From Rheinheimera hassiensis (GTDB lineage Bacteria > Pseudomonadota > Gammaproteobacteria > Enterobacterales > Alteromonadaceae), in NCBI RefSeq assembly GCF_022436675.1, contig NZ_JAKUJZ010000001.1:605006-669005 (forward strand): a stretch of 64,000 nucleotides of DNA. The letters are read 5' to 3'. Of the stretch, positions 19,613 through 28,756 are shown piece by piece. Every line of letters starts with the position of its first letter. The first letter of the stretch is position 1. A program made the position numbers and the translations under genes. A model generated the notes under the pieces. That model was not told where the DNA came from. It did no database searches and worked only from the letters and a program-made list of their open reading frames with translations.

Positions 19613-21334
19613 TTAATAGCCGGGTAGTTGCTTATACAATCCACCACTTAAATTGATTTGTTGCTGTGGGATCGGCAGATACTCGTCGCGCCCGGCGGTG
19701 AACAGGGCTTCCTGTAAATAAGGCTTACGGGTACGTTCAACTTCAAGATAAGTATCTAATGTCTGTTTTGCTACGCCCCAGCGCACCAGGTCAAAGAAAC
19801 GGTGTCCTTCCAGGCCAAGTTCTAACCGTCGCTCCATACGCAGTGCCCGGCGGGCTTGCTCTTGTGACGTAAATGCAGTGTAAAGCCCGACATTGTAAAT
19901 ACTGGCATTATTCAGCATTGCTGTGCTGTTCATAGCCCGGCTGCGTAAACGGTTGATGATTTGCACAGCTTCGTCCAGACGATTGAGTTCGATCAGCGCT
20001 TCTGCTTTCCACAGCAACACATCGGCAAAACGGATCAACACCGTATTCATCGAAAACACCGGGAAGGGCCCGTTTTGTATACGACATTCACAATCCGGAT
20101 GCTCCAGCTCTTTCATTGAAATGAAATTGCCGTAAACTGCCGGCGCCCGTGCCCAGGCATTACCATTTTCAATCATCAGCTCGCTGTCATATTTAAACGG
20201 CTTACCTTGCATGGCCACGGTGTGGTCTAACCTTGGGTCAACCGCATCCTGCACCAGTACATAATTGGTGCTGTTAAAGCTGTCAAACTGCGGTAACCCC
20301 TGAGCATCGGTTTTAAACGCGTTCACGAAATTCTCTGTCGGTACATGAAAACCGCAGCAACCAAAGCCGCCTTGCAAAGGCGCATTCAGCGCTGTTGGCC
20401 AGGAACCACGACCATCCGGCGAGCCATCATTGCGTGAGCGCTGAATAGCAAACACAGACTCTTTGCTGTTTTCAAAACGGTGCAGAAAGTTTTGTCCGAA
20501 GTCATCTTGCAAACCATAGACACCGGCGTCTTCAATATCATCCACCAGATCGACCACCGTTTGCAGTTTCTCCAGATCAATGTTGACGACCTGATGCACA
20601 TCATTTTGCTCATAAGCCTGATACAACTTCGTTTTCGCCAGATAAGCTTTGGCGCTTAACTGATTGGCCCGGCCGATTTCACTCTGGGTAACCGGTAAGT
20701 TGTCGGCGGCAAACTGGAAATCTGCGGCGATTTTGTCCCACAATTGCTGATCGGTTAAATCAAAGTTTGTCAGCGCTTTAATCTGCTCTGATGACATGGT
20801 TTCATCAACATAAGGGATATGCTTGTGGTGTATTTTCAGATCGAAATAGAAAAAAGCCCTTAAAAACCTCAGCTCAGCCTCTCGAATAGTCTTTTTCGCA
20901 AACTGTGCCTCTGAGGCATTACCAAGGGCCTTTAATGCGGTATTGGCTCTTGAGATGGCAGTGTAGTTCCTTACCCACTTCTTGTTATTCAGGTCAACAA
21001 AATCCGGTGGGTAAGACTCCATATCAGCAATAATCGACGTATACATTGACAGCGCATGGTAGGCAAATATGTCGCCGGGCCCATTGCCGCCTTTGTGTGC
21101 ATCACCGGCCCGCAAGTTACCTGTAGGCCAAAGAAAGTTTGGCGCAGTATAGTGATCATTGCCAAGGTAAGAGTAGGTAGCCGTCACCAGCCCCTCCAGA
21201 TTACCACCGCCGGTAATTTGCTCTTCCGTTAGGGTGCCTTGTGGTGATTGCTCAAGATCACCGCCACAACCCGCCACTGTCAGCAGCACAGTGCCGGCAA
21301 CTATCATTACACCTGCTTTTAGTTTGTTATACAT
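19613..21334 (-). CDS. SusD/RagB-like outer-membrane glycan-binding lipoprotein
   Basis: SusD-family protein that caps a SusC transporter and captures oligosaccharides. The lipobox is LTVAG/C at Cys23, followed by Gly-Gly-Asp, so Lol sorting to the outer membrane is expected. The fold signature is at the C-terminus: RALRMERRLELGLEGHRFFDLVRWG. The middle carries SusD-type TPR helices with LRFLRAFFYFDL and AKAYLAKTKLYQAY. It is 573 residues long and lies 26 bases after susC. SusD proteins belong to Bacteroidota; finding one beside core gammaproteobacterial genes suggests ancient transfer. Confidence 0.93.
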   Translation of the reverse strand: MYNKLKAGVMIVAGTVLLTVAGCGGDLEQSPQGTLTEEQITGGGNLEGLVTATYSYLGNDHYTAPNFLWPTGNLRAGDAHKGGNGPGDIFAYHALSMYTSIIADMESYPPDFVDLNNKKWVRNYTAISRANTALKALGNASEAQFAKKTIREAELRFLRAFFYFDLKIHHKHIPYVDETMSSEQIKALTNFDLTDQQLWDKIAADFQFAADNLPVTQSEIGRANQLSAKAYLAKTKLYQAYEQNDVHQVVNIDLEKLQTVVDLVDDIEDAGVYGLQDDFGQNFLHRFENSKESVFAIQRSRNDGSPDGRGSWPTALNAPLQGGFGCCGFHVPTENFVNAFKTDAQGLPQFDSFNSTNYVLVQDAVDPRLDHTVAMQGKPFKYDSELMIENGNAWARAPAVYGNFISMKELEHPDCECRIQNGPFPVFSMNTVLIRFADVLLWKAEALIELNRLDEAVQIINRLRSRAMNSTAMLNNASIYNVGLYTAFTSQEQARRALRMERRLELGLEGHRFFDLVRWGVAKQTLDTYLEVERTRKPYLQEALFTAGRDEYLPIPQQQINLSGGLYKQLPGY

Positions 21335-21360
21335 AATTCATGTCCTATTTAAGCATCAAC

Positions 21361-24321
21361 TCAGAATGTCATCGACAGACCCAGGGTCAAGGTTCTTGGA
21401 ATGGGGAATACACTGTTCGGCGCCTCAGGATCCTGACTTAAAGTGCCGCTTGGCGTTATCGTCAGTAAGTTCTGTGCACTTAAGTAAACCCTTGCATCAA
21501 GAATTGCCGGGTCGATGTTGTATGCGATAGAAAGATTGCGCAGCTTCAGATATGAACCATCCTCCCAGTAGAAACTGGACTCTCTGGCTTCATTGTTGTT
21601 ATCCAGTAAGGTTAATGCCGGCACATTGGTGTCAGTATTACCTGCTGTCCAGGCATTCAGCGTTCTGTCGCCATAGTTAGAGCCGATATTCAGTGAGGTG
21701 AAATCAGTAAACAAGCGCCAGCTGTTACGAACACTGCCGCCTTTCACACCTTGCCAGAACATATTGAAGTCCCAACGGCCGTAGGTCAGCGTGAAATTCA
21801 GGCCGTAGATAAAATCCGGATCGGTATTGGTAAAGAAATCCTGATCCTGATCGTTAATAATACCGTCACCATTAAGGTCAACATAACGTATCCGGCCAGG
21901 AGCCGCGCCAGGCTGGCTGGCATGAGCGGCAACTTCTTCCGCACTTTGGAACAAGCCATCGGTAACATAACCAAATACCGAATTTACCGACTTGCCCAGA
22001 ATGGTTTTATCCCGGCCGTTACCGCCAAATGAGTTCACTACCGAGTCAGGCAGCGCAATGACCTTGTTTTTTGCGGTTGAAATATTACCGGTAATATCGA
22101 ACGTAAAGCTCCCCAGGCTGGCCACAGTAAACTCATCGGTATAACCCAGCATCAGCTCGATACCGGTGTTTTCGATGGTGCCACCATTAACGATCATCTG
22201 CGCACCTTCGCCTTCTGTCGCCAGCGGCTGCGTTGTGGTCAGAATATCTTCGGTGCGCTTTCTGAACCAGTCAAAGCTGCCGTATAACGCACTGTCAAAG
22301 AAATCAAAATCCACCCCCAGGTTCAGCTGGGTTGATGTTTCCCACTTTAAGTCCGGGTTACCGGAGCTGACTTTGGCAAAGCCAGACGGCAGATTGCCCT
22401 GATCACTGCCGGTCAAATCATACGCGGTACCTTCATCCTGTTCATTGGTAAACAGCGACTGTGTGGCGTAACGTGACTGAAAAATGGATGAAGTCGCCCG
22501 GGTATTAATTTCCTGGTTACCATTTTGTCCCCAGCTGGCTCTGAATTTCAGCTGGTTCATCGCATCAAACTTAAAGAAATCCTCATCTGAAACACGCCAG
22601 CCTACCGACGCCGCCGGAAAATTACCCCACTGATTATTCTCGCCAAAGCGGGACGAACCATCGCGGCGCAATGTAAAAGACGCCAGATACTTTCTGTCAT
22701 AGTCATAGTCGAGTTTGGTAAAGTAAGATTTCAGCGTCCAGCCATCAGCAAAACCGTTGGCAGTAATGCCGCTGGTTGCCTGATCTAAAAAGGCATAGTC
22801 ACGGTCTTGTGACGCAAAACCGGAACCGGAAGCGCTAAAAAACTCACTCTCAAACTCAACCGTTTCATTACCCACCAACAGGGTAAACATATGGTCATAA
22901 TTCAGTAAGTATTTGTACTCTGCAGTATTTGACCAGACAGTGGTTTTGTTCCAGTCGTCCGTCACCGTAAGACGGTCATTAAAATTCAGGCTGCCAGCCT
23001 GAAACGCTTTGGTGAAATTACGAAACTTAAAATTGCCATAACTCAGGCCATAGTTGGTCCGCAGCGTTAAATCATCCAGCGGCAGATATTCGACATAAAC
23101 ATTGCCAAGCACCTTGTTAAATCTGTTGGTGTTGTCTTTGTTCATTTCCAACAGCCGTACCGGATTATCACGGTCTGTGATACCGGCAGTTGGCCCGCCC
23201 CAGCCAGTGCCATCTTCAGTGCGTATTGGGATAATAGACTGTTGCTCAATCGCCAGGCCAAGAATGCCGCCAGCCAGATCGTTGACCAGATTCTGCTTCT
23301 GATCAGTCAGGGCAAGGTTTTCACCTACCCGCACTTTGCCGTCAAATAGCTCAACATGTGAATTAACCCGGCCACTGATGCGGGTAAATTCAGAGCTTTT
23401 CACTACACCGTTGCGATCAAGATATCCAAATGATGCGTACACCGCTGAAGTATCACTGCCGCTGGAATAAGACAGGTTTAAATCTTTTGACGTAGAACGC
23501 CGGGTCACCTCATCAAACCAGTCGGTATCAGCCGGGCGCATGGTTTGCGCACTGTCAATGTAAGTGTTCAGAATGACATTGTTAAGCTGCGGATTATCGT
23601 AGTCACCGTTCCAGTCGTACTGATACAGCGGGCTGACATTATTCGGGTTAGCCCTGTCATTAACGGCAGCGCGCCAGACAACTTCGGCACGTTGCTTGGT
23701 ATTTAGCGGATTGAGGTCGTACTCGAAGTCTTCCGTTGAGGTATTTAATTTAACTTCAAACTTTGGCTCACCGCTACCTTTCTTGGTGGTAATGATAATG
23801 ACGCCATTCGCTGCCCGCGCCCCGTAAATACTTGCGCTGGCCGCATCACGCAATACCACAAGTGATTCAATATCGTTGCTGTTAATCTCGTGCAAACCGG
23901 AGTTCATTGGCACACCGTCTACCACGTATAACGGGTCGTTATACCCCAGTGGTCCAAGCCCCTGACCGCGAATTTTTACCTGAGCGGTTGAATTTGGATT
24001 ACCGTTGGTCAGGATCTGTACGCCAGGCACCCGCCCCTGCAAATTCTGCATAATATTGGCTGAGGACAAATCTTTCACATCGGCGATTTTCACATCGACT
24101 GCTGCACCGGTAATATCTTCCTGCCGCGTGCTGCTGTAACCAACCACCACTATGGTTTCAACTTCTTTTTCTTTCTTCTCCAGAGCGCTTTGTTGCGCTT
24201 CGGAGTTTTGTTGCTGCACGACCAATTCATCAGGCACTGAGTCCTGTTGCACCTGCGCTGCCAGTCCTGCACTTTGCAATGCACAGCATAGTGCACTTAA
24301 CGCAAAAGTTTGTTTTTTCAT
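21361..24321 (-). CDS. SusC/RagA-like TonB-dependent receptor
   Basis: Outer-membrane transporter of the SusC family, paired with the SusD-like gene. After the signal peptide (about 1-22) comes a Gln/Glu-rich segment, then a TonB-box-like ETIVVVGY (about 54-61), the plug with NDPLYVVDGVPM and IESLVVLRDAASASIYGARAANGVIIITTKKG (both SusC hallmarks) and a 22-strand barrel ending LTLGLSMTF. The carboxypeptidase-regulatory domain that many SusC proteins carry at the N-terminus is absent. It has 986 residues and a GGGGGAG ribosome-binding site. It is the first gene of the minus-strand operon with susD and GH32. Confidence 0.94.
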   Translation of the reverse strand: MKKQTFALSALCCALQSAGLAAQVQQDSVPDELVVQQQNSEAQQSALEKKEKEVETIVVVGYSSTRQEDITGAAVDVKIADVKDLSSANIMQNLQGRVPGVQILTNGNPNSTAQVKIRGQGLGPLGYNDPLYVVDGVPMNSGLHEINSNDIESLVVLRDAASASIYGARAANGVIIITTKKGSGEPKFEVKLNTSTEDFEYDLNPLNTKQRAEVVWRAAVNDRANPNNVSPLYQYDWNGDYDNPQLNNVILNTYIDSAQTMRPADTDWFDEVTRRSTSKDLNLSYSSGSDTSAVYASFGYLDRNGVVKSSEFTRISGRVNSHVELFDGKVRVGENLALTDQKQNLVNDLAGGILGLAIEQQSIIPIRTEDGTGWGGPTAGITDRDNPVRLLEMNKDNTNRFNKVLGNVYVEYLPLDDLTLRTNYGLSYGNFKFRNFTKAFQAGSLNFNDRLTVTDDWNKTTVWSNTAEYKYLLNYDHMFTLLVGNETVEFESEFFSASGSGFASQDRDYAFLDQATSGITANGFADGWTLKSYFTKLDYDYDRKYLASFTLRRDGSSRFGENNQWGNFPAASVGWRVSDEDFFKFDAMNQLKFRASWGQNGNQEINTRATSSIFQSRYATQSLFTNEQDEGTAYDLTGSDQGNLPSGFAKVSSGNPDLKWETSTQLNLGVDFDFFDSALYGSFDWFRKRTEDILTTTQPLATEGEGAQMIVNGGTIENTGIELMLGYTDEFTVASLGSFTFDITGNISTAKNKVIALPDSVVNSFGGNGRDKTILGKSVNSVFGYVTDGLFQSAEEVAAHASQPGAAPGRIRYVDLNGDGIINDQDQDFFTNTDPDFIYGLNFTLTYGRWDFNMFWQGVKGGSVRNSWRLFTDFTSLNIGSNYGDRTLNAWTAGNTDTNVPALTLLDNNNEARESSFYWEDGSYLKLRNLSIAYNIDPAILDARVYLSAQNLLTITPSGTLSQDPEAPNSVFPIPRTLTLGLSMTF

Positions 24322-24580
24322 AGCTCCCCCGTCTCGTTTTATTTTTCTTCAGAGACAGCATCTCTGCATCGGGCCAGACGACATCAACTCTGCCTGGCCC
24401 CAAAGTTTGCTGTTATAGAAGAAGTGATTTCTATTAATTATTATCTTTTGGCGGTCTGTTCCGGCCGTACTGGCCCTTTGCAGTATCAACTAAGGGCAGT
24501 TTTCACATGCATGTTTGGAAACCGTCAATTTTCCTGTTTTGCATATTGCACATTATTCGACCATCCATGCACCAATATAC

Positions 24581-24600
24581 AACACAGTTTTAGTTAATCA
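24581..24600 (-). promoter_or_regulatory. putative ROK-repressor operator, susC side
   Basis: On the susC coding strand it reads TTAACTAAAACTGTG. It shares the core AACTAAAAC(A/T)GTG with the site in front of the MFS gene. TTAG/CTAA half-sites are typical of ROK repressors such as XylR, which supports the assignment to the ROK gene at 25951. Confidence 0.5.
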
Positions 24601-24740
24601 AGTTTGACCAGTTCAGAAAAATGCAATAATTAAGAAATAATCAAGCATCCGCTTTGAAATCTATATTTATTTTTCTTTTAAAACAGCAACTTAATTATTT
24701 AAGTTATAAATAACAAACATAAAATAAAAAATAACATTGA

Positions 24741-24762
24741 TTTAGTTATAAAGCTAAAACAG
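24741..24762 (+). promoter_or_regulatory. putative ROK-repressor operator, fructokinase side
   Basis: TTTAGTTATAAAGCTAAAAC contains the same CTAAAACAG core on the coding strand and is itself an inverted repeat TTTAG-N8-CTAAA. It lies about 100 bases before the fructokinase start. Confidence 0.5.
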
Positions 24763-24862
24763 AATAGGTGACATATGACAGAAAGCATGGTAACGCCAGG
24801 ATACACGGCTCATTACTATTGACGAGGTGGCGTTTGCACCTTAAATGAACACGGAGAACACT

Positions 24863-25798
24863 ATGATTGCGGTGCTTGGAGAGAACGTTGTTGATCTGTT
24901 AATGCAGCCTGATGGAAATTTTTGCCCTCATCTGGGGGGATCACCGTTTAACGTTGCAATTGGCATTGCCAAACAGGAAGTGCCTGTTACATACCTTTCG
25001 CCCATTTCACAGGACAGGTTTGGTGACAACTTTCTGAGCTATATGCAAACACAGGGTGTTGAGTATGGTGCGCCGCATCGCTCAGCGCTACCAAGCTCGG
25101 CGGCTATCGTCACGTTAGATGCACAGCGCCAGCCACATTATAGTATTTACCGCCATCACGTTGCCGACAGGGATATCAGTACCGGGTTGCTGGTTTCTTG
25201 CCTGCCGGAAAAAACCCGCATATTGCACACCGGCTCTTTGGCATTGGAGCCTGAGGACTTAACAAAAGTTAAAACACTTTTAGCTTTTGCCAAATCCAGA
25301 GGGGTCAGGATCAGCATAGACATTAATATCAGAATGGATTTCGTTACCGATAAAGCCGCCTACAGTGCCGGCATTGAAGAGCTGATGCCACTTTGCGATT
25401 ACGTTAAAGCAAGCGACGAAGACCTGAGTAAACTGTATCCGGACATGCCACTGAGCGATGCATTGGCAAAGTTTAAGTTGCTGATACCGGATGCACTCTT
25501 TGCTTACACTGAAGGTGATAAGGGCGCACTTTTATGCACCCAAGCGATAGAAATTACAATGCCGGTAATTCGTCCGGACGTGTTCGGCGATACCGTCGGC
25601 GCGGGTGACACCTTTTACAGTATGCTGTTAGCTTACCTCTGGTCTGAAAACCTCGACACTATTGCTCCCTCATTGCTGTCAGACAAACAACTTCGCCCTG
25701 CACTTAAGCATGCTATTGTTGCCGCGAGCATCAATGTGTCCCGCCATGGCTGCATGCCGCCGAGCAAAGTAGAGGTTCAACAGAAACTGGCCTGCTGA
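24863..25798 (+). CDS. fructokinase (PfkB/ribokinase family)
   Basis: Cytoplasmic sugar kinase expected to turn fructose released from fructan or sucrose into fructose 6-phosphate. It shows the PfkB patterns GGSPFNVAIGIAKQ (about 26-39) and DTVGAGDTFYSMLLAYL with the catalytic Asp of GAGD. An in-frame ATG exists at 24845, but GGAG is optimally placed for the ATG at 24863, giving 311 residues. It is divergent from susC and followed by the ROK gene after about 150 bases, a gap that contains the inverted repeat CGTACC-N5-GGTACG at 25834-25850. Confidence 0.9.
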   Translation: MIAVLGENVVDLLMQPDGNFCPHLGGSPFNVAIGIAKQEVPVTYLSPISQDRFGDNFLSYMQTQGVEYGAPHRSALPSSAAIVTLDAQRQPHYSIYRHHVADRDISTGLLVSCLPEKTRILHTGSLALEPEDLTKVKTLLAFAKSRGVRISIDINIRMDFVTDKAAYSAGIEELMPLCDYVKASDEDLSKLYPDMPLSDALAKFKLLIPDALFAYTEGDKGALLCTQAIEITMPVIRPDVFGDTVGAGDTFYSMLLAYLWSENLDTIAPSLLSDKQLRPALKHAIVAASINVSRHGCMPPSKVEVQQKLAC

Positions 25799-25950
25799 TG
25801 CATTGCTGATTGATTTACTGCAATTAAACTCTGCGTACCGTTAGGGTACGTAGTATCATCATAGAAAAATGTGCCTTAACTGGTTATTATCACGGCAAAT
25901 ATGGCGTTTCGCCGTTCAACCGTTGTACAACCAAGATAATGTGGAATTTT

Positions 25951-27171
25951 ATGGGGCAAGGCAGTAATTCATCAACTCTCAGGCAGTACAATGAGCGCGT
26001 GGTTATTTCCGCCGTGCGCAAGGCTGGCGTCGCATCTAAACCGGATCTTGCCAGAAGTATTGGTTTAACACTGCAATCGTTAACCCGTATTGTCGATGCG
26101 TTAGAAGAAAAAGGGTTGCTGGAAAAATCCGGCCGGCGCAGTGTTGGTATTGGTCAGCCATCCAACCTGTATCAGATTAAAGCCGATGGCCTGTTTTCGG
26201 TTGGTATCAAGCTGGGCAGACAAAATATTGAGTATGTACTATCTGACTTTGCCGGTCAGGTAATCGATAAAGCATCCCATCGTTATAAAGAACCCACTCC
26301 AGAGCAGCTTATCGATAGCTTAAGTAGCGGCATTGAAGTGATGCTGGGCAAACTATCGCCAGCACAACGTCAGCGCTTTGTTGGTGTCGGAATTGCGATG
26401 CCCTGGTTTTTAGGCAATTGGGCCGCACAGCATGAAATGGCACCTGACATCGCGCAGCAGTGGGTTGATATCGATTTTGCCAATGAATTGGAACAACGCC
26501 TGCCATACAGCATATTCTTTGAAAATGACTGCTCAGCGGCCGCGGCGGCTGAGCTGTACTTTGGCCAGATAAAGGCGGCAAACAATTTCCTCTACATTTA
26601 TATTGATACCTTTGTCGGCGGCGGCCTGGTACTCAATGGCAATCTGGAAAGAGGGGTGCATAGCAACGCCGCCAATCTGGCAACGTTACCTGTGCCGCAG
26701 TCCAGGCTGGACAGCCAAAGCAACACCTCAGGCTGGGATACCTTAGTTAACCGGGCTTCGATAGCAACACTTCTGAGACACCTGCAGTTTCATCAGGTTA
26801 ATATCGATAATATTGCCGATCTTGCCGATATTATTGATGACAACCGGGCACTGGTGCATGACTGGATGCAGGACTGCGCAGAAGGCGTTGTATTCTGCAT
26901 TATGTCTTGTGTCAGTTTCCTCGATTTAGAAAAGGTCGTCATTGACTCCCAATTGCCAACGTTCTTATTAATTGAGCTTATCAGCATGATCAAAAGACGG
27001 TTGGCAGCGATGCCAACGTCAAATTTATTCGTACCACAGATCGAAAAAGGCAGCCTGGGTGAAGATGCGATTGCCATTGGTGGTGCTATTTTGCCGCTTT
27101 ATTCGCATTTCGCACCAGACCGCACTGTACTGTTAAAAGGCGGTGTACCGGACAGGTTGCAACAGAAATAA
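25951..27171 (+). CDS. ROK-family transcriptional regulator
   Basis: Winged-helix repressor with a degenerate sugar-kinase domain. The N-terminal HTH is at about residues 15-65 (RVVISAVRKAGVASKPDLARSIGLT...LEEKGLLEKSGRR), then a ROK domain from about residue 80. The kinase phosphate loop (DxGxT) reads GIKLGRQ and the zinc motif CxCGxxGC is missing, so it should be a regulator and not an enzyme. The start at 25951 (MGQGSNSST) has GTGGA upstream; an ATG at 25939 is possible. It probably controls this fructan locus, with fructose or a fructoside as effector (inference). Confidence 0.88.
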   Translation: MGQGSNSSTLRQYNERVVISAVRKAGVASKPDLARSIGLTLQSLTRIVDALEEKGLLEKSGRRSVGIGQPSNLYQIKADGLFSVGIKLGRQNIEYVLSDFAGQVIDKASHRYKEPTPEQLIDSLSSGIEVMLGKLSPAQRQRFVGVGIAMPWFLGNWAAQHEMAPDIAQQWVDIDFANELEQRLPYSIFFENDCSAAAAAELYFGQIKAANNFLYIYIDTFVGGGLVLNGNLERGVHSNAANLATLPVPQSRLDSQSNTSGWDTLVNRASIATLLRHLQFHQVNIDNIADLADIIDDNRALVHDWMQDCAEGVVFCIMSCVSFLDLEKVVIDSQLPTFLLIELISMIKRRLAAMPTSNLFVPQIEKGSLGEDAIAIGGAILPLYSHFAPDRTVLLKGGVPDRLQQK

Positions 27172-27199
27172 CAGCATGGCGGATGGTACGCCATGCTGT
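27171..27199. terminator. bidirectional terminator between ROK and MFS genes
   Basis: An 11-bp perfect stem ACAGCATGGCG / CGCCATGCTGT with a 7-base loop begins at the last base of the ROK stop codon. It serves both converging genes; the T-runs on each side are short and interrupted. Confidence 0.65.
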
Positions 27200-27205
27200 C
27201 AGGTT

Positions 27206-28546
27206 TTACTTCGTTAACACAACAGCCTTAGAATGTTCTGTCTGGATCTCTTCCGAGATAGACTCCAGCGTACGCCCCTTTGTTTCAGGCATAACAAACA
27301 ACACAAAAACCAGCTGCAGTACCATCATAAAAGCAAAGAAGATAAAAATGGTGGCGGGTGTAAACACGCTTAAGAAAAACGGCATCAGTAAAGCAATTAA
27401 TGCCGCAAATACCCAGTGTGTGCTGGCCCCAAGCGACTGGCCTTTGGCGCGAACCGCATTAGGAAAGACTTCAGATATAAACACCCAGATCACCGCGCCC
27501 TGGCCAATGGCGTGCGAAGCAATAAACAAAAACACAAAAAACACCACGGCCATGCCGCCGATACCAGCATAAAAAGCATACGCCACTACGCTTAACGACA
27601 CTATGTAGCCAACCGAACCAATTAGCATCAGCAGACGCCTGCCTGCCTTATCAATTAAATATAACCCCAACATAGTGAAGACAAGGTTTATAATGCCAAC
27701 ACCCGCCGAGGACAATAAAGCAGAATCACTATCTAAACCCGCCAGCGAGAATATTCTCGGTGCAAAATAGATAATAAAGTTAATGCCCGATAGTTGGTTG
27801 AAGAATGCGACCAAAAACGCCAACATTACCGGGAAGCGATAGCGGGCAGAGAACAAGCTGGACTTTTTCTCTGTCGGCCGGGTGCGCTTGATATCAGCCA
27901 CTATGCTATCTACATCTTTCTCTTGCAGCTGGTTAAATACCACTCTGGCTGCAGCCTCATCTCTTTTATGCAGGATCAGCCAACGCGGGCTTTCTGACAC
28001 CTTAAACACCAGAAACAGAAAGACCATAGCGGGAATAACTTCAACGCCCAACATCCAGCGCCAATCCTCAGCTGAAATACCTGATAACAAGTAGTTGCTG
28101 AAAAATGCGACTAAGATACCAAACACAATCTGGAACTGGTACATCGCAACCAAGCGCCCACGATGTTTAGCAGGTGCTATCTCAGCGATATACGCCGGTA
28201 CCGCAATCGACGAAACTCCAACCCCTAAGCCACCGATAAACCGCATAAATGAAAACGTATAAGGATCTGCTGCCAACGCTGAGCCCAGCGCAGACAAAAT
28301 ATATAAAATACCGATAGCAATAAGGGTAGCCTTACGACCAAACCGGTCACACGGCACACTACCAAAAAGCGCGCCAATGACCGTACCCCACAATGCCGAT
28401 GACATGATGAACATGCCGTGAAATAGCGGATCTGTTTGCCAAAGCTGCTGTATCGGCAGGTCGGCTCCGGAGATAACTGCGGTGTCAAAACCGAATAAAA
28501 ATCCGGCCAGCGCCACGGTTATCGCCCATAAAAAAATAGTCTTCAT
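27206..28546 (-). CDS. MFS sugar:proton symporter (sugar porter family)
   Basis: Twelve-helix inner-membrane transporter of the sugar porter (xylose/arabinose/glucose) family. Signatures: GFLFGFDTAVISGA in helix 1, DRFGRK between helices 2 and 3, the PAYIAEIAPAKHRGRL motif, PESPRWL-like SESPRWLI and the C-terminal VMPETKGRTLESI. It is 446 residues long. It faces the ROK gene tail to tail. In context it should import fructose or sucrose that GH32 releases in the periplasm. Confidence 0.92.
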   Translation of the reverse strand: MKTIFLWAITVALAGFLFGFDTAVISGADLPIQQLWQTDPLFHGMFIMSSALWGTVIGALFGSVPCDRFGRKATLIAIGILYILSALGSALAADPYTFSFMRFIGGLGVGVSSIAVPAYIAEIAPAKHRGRLVAMYQFQIVFGILVAFFSNYLLSGISAEDWRWMLGVEVIPAMVFLFLVFKVSESPRWLILHKRDEAAARVVFNQLQEKDVDSIVADIKRTRPTEKKSSLFSARYRFPVMLAFLVAFFNQLSGINFIIYFAPRIFSLAGLDSDSALLSSAGVGIINLVFTMLGLYLIDKAGRRLLMLIGSVGYIVSLSVVAYAFYAGIGGMAVVFFVFLFIASHAIGQGAVIWVFISEVFPNAVRAKGQSLGASTHWVFAALIALLMPFFLSVFTPATIFIFFAFMMVLQLVFVLFVMPETKGRTLESISEEIQTEHSKAVVLTK

Positions 28547-28563
28547 TATTCCCCCGATTAAAT

Positions 28564-28617
28564 AACACTGTTTTAGTTATTGCGTCTGAGTAGAATAAAA
28601 TCGGTGCAGATTGTCAA
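28564..28617 (-). promoter_or_regulatory. MFS promoter with overlapping operator
   Basis: On the minus strand a perfect -35 TTGACA (28612-28617), 17-base spacer and -10 TCTACT (28589-28594) predict a start point near 28582. The motif ATAACTAAAACAGTG (28564-28580) covers the first transcribed bases, the position expected for a repressor operator. The gene itself has a GGGGGA ribosome-binding site. Confidence 0.6.
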
Positions 28618-28694
28618 GCAGAATCTCTAATTTGGTGCAGAGCCTTAGCCGGCATTATCAGCATTGTCAGGGATTGAGGGTGAATGGCGCTCAC

Positions 28695-28721
28695 AAAAAA
28701 GCCCCACAGATGTGAGGCTTT
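28695..28721 (-). terminator. ssb terminator
   Basis: Minus-strand hairpin AAAGCC(T)CACA-TC-TGTG(G)GGCTTT, with one mismatch in the stem, followed by TTTTTT, 36 bases after the ssb stop. Confidence 0.8.
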
Positions 28722-28756
28722 CAGAGCATTCTAATTTATTGTTTTAAAATACAATC

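Larger units (their letters stand above)
24322..24862. promoter_or_regulatory. divergent regulatory region between susC and fructokinase gene
   Basis: 541 bases without a gene and very AT-rich between about 24600 and 24770. It holds two copies of the locus-specific motif CTAAAAC(A/T)G described below (24581-24600 and 24741-24762) and the inverted repeat ACTTAA-TTAT-TTAAGT at 24689-24704. No convincing sigma-70 pair was found on either side. Confidence 0.6.
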
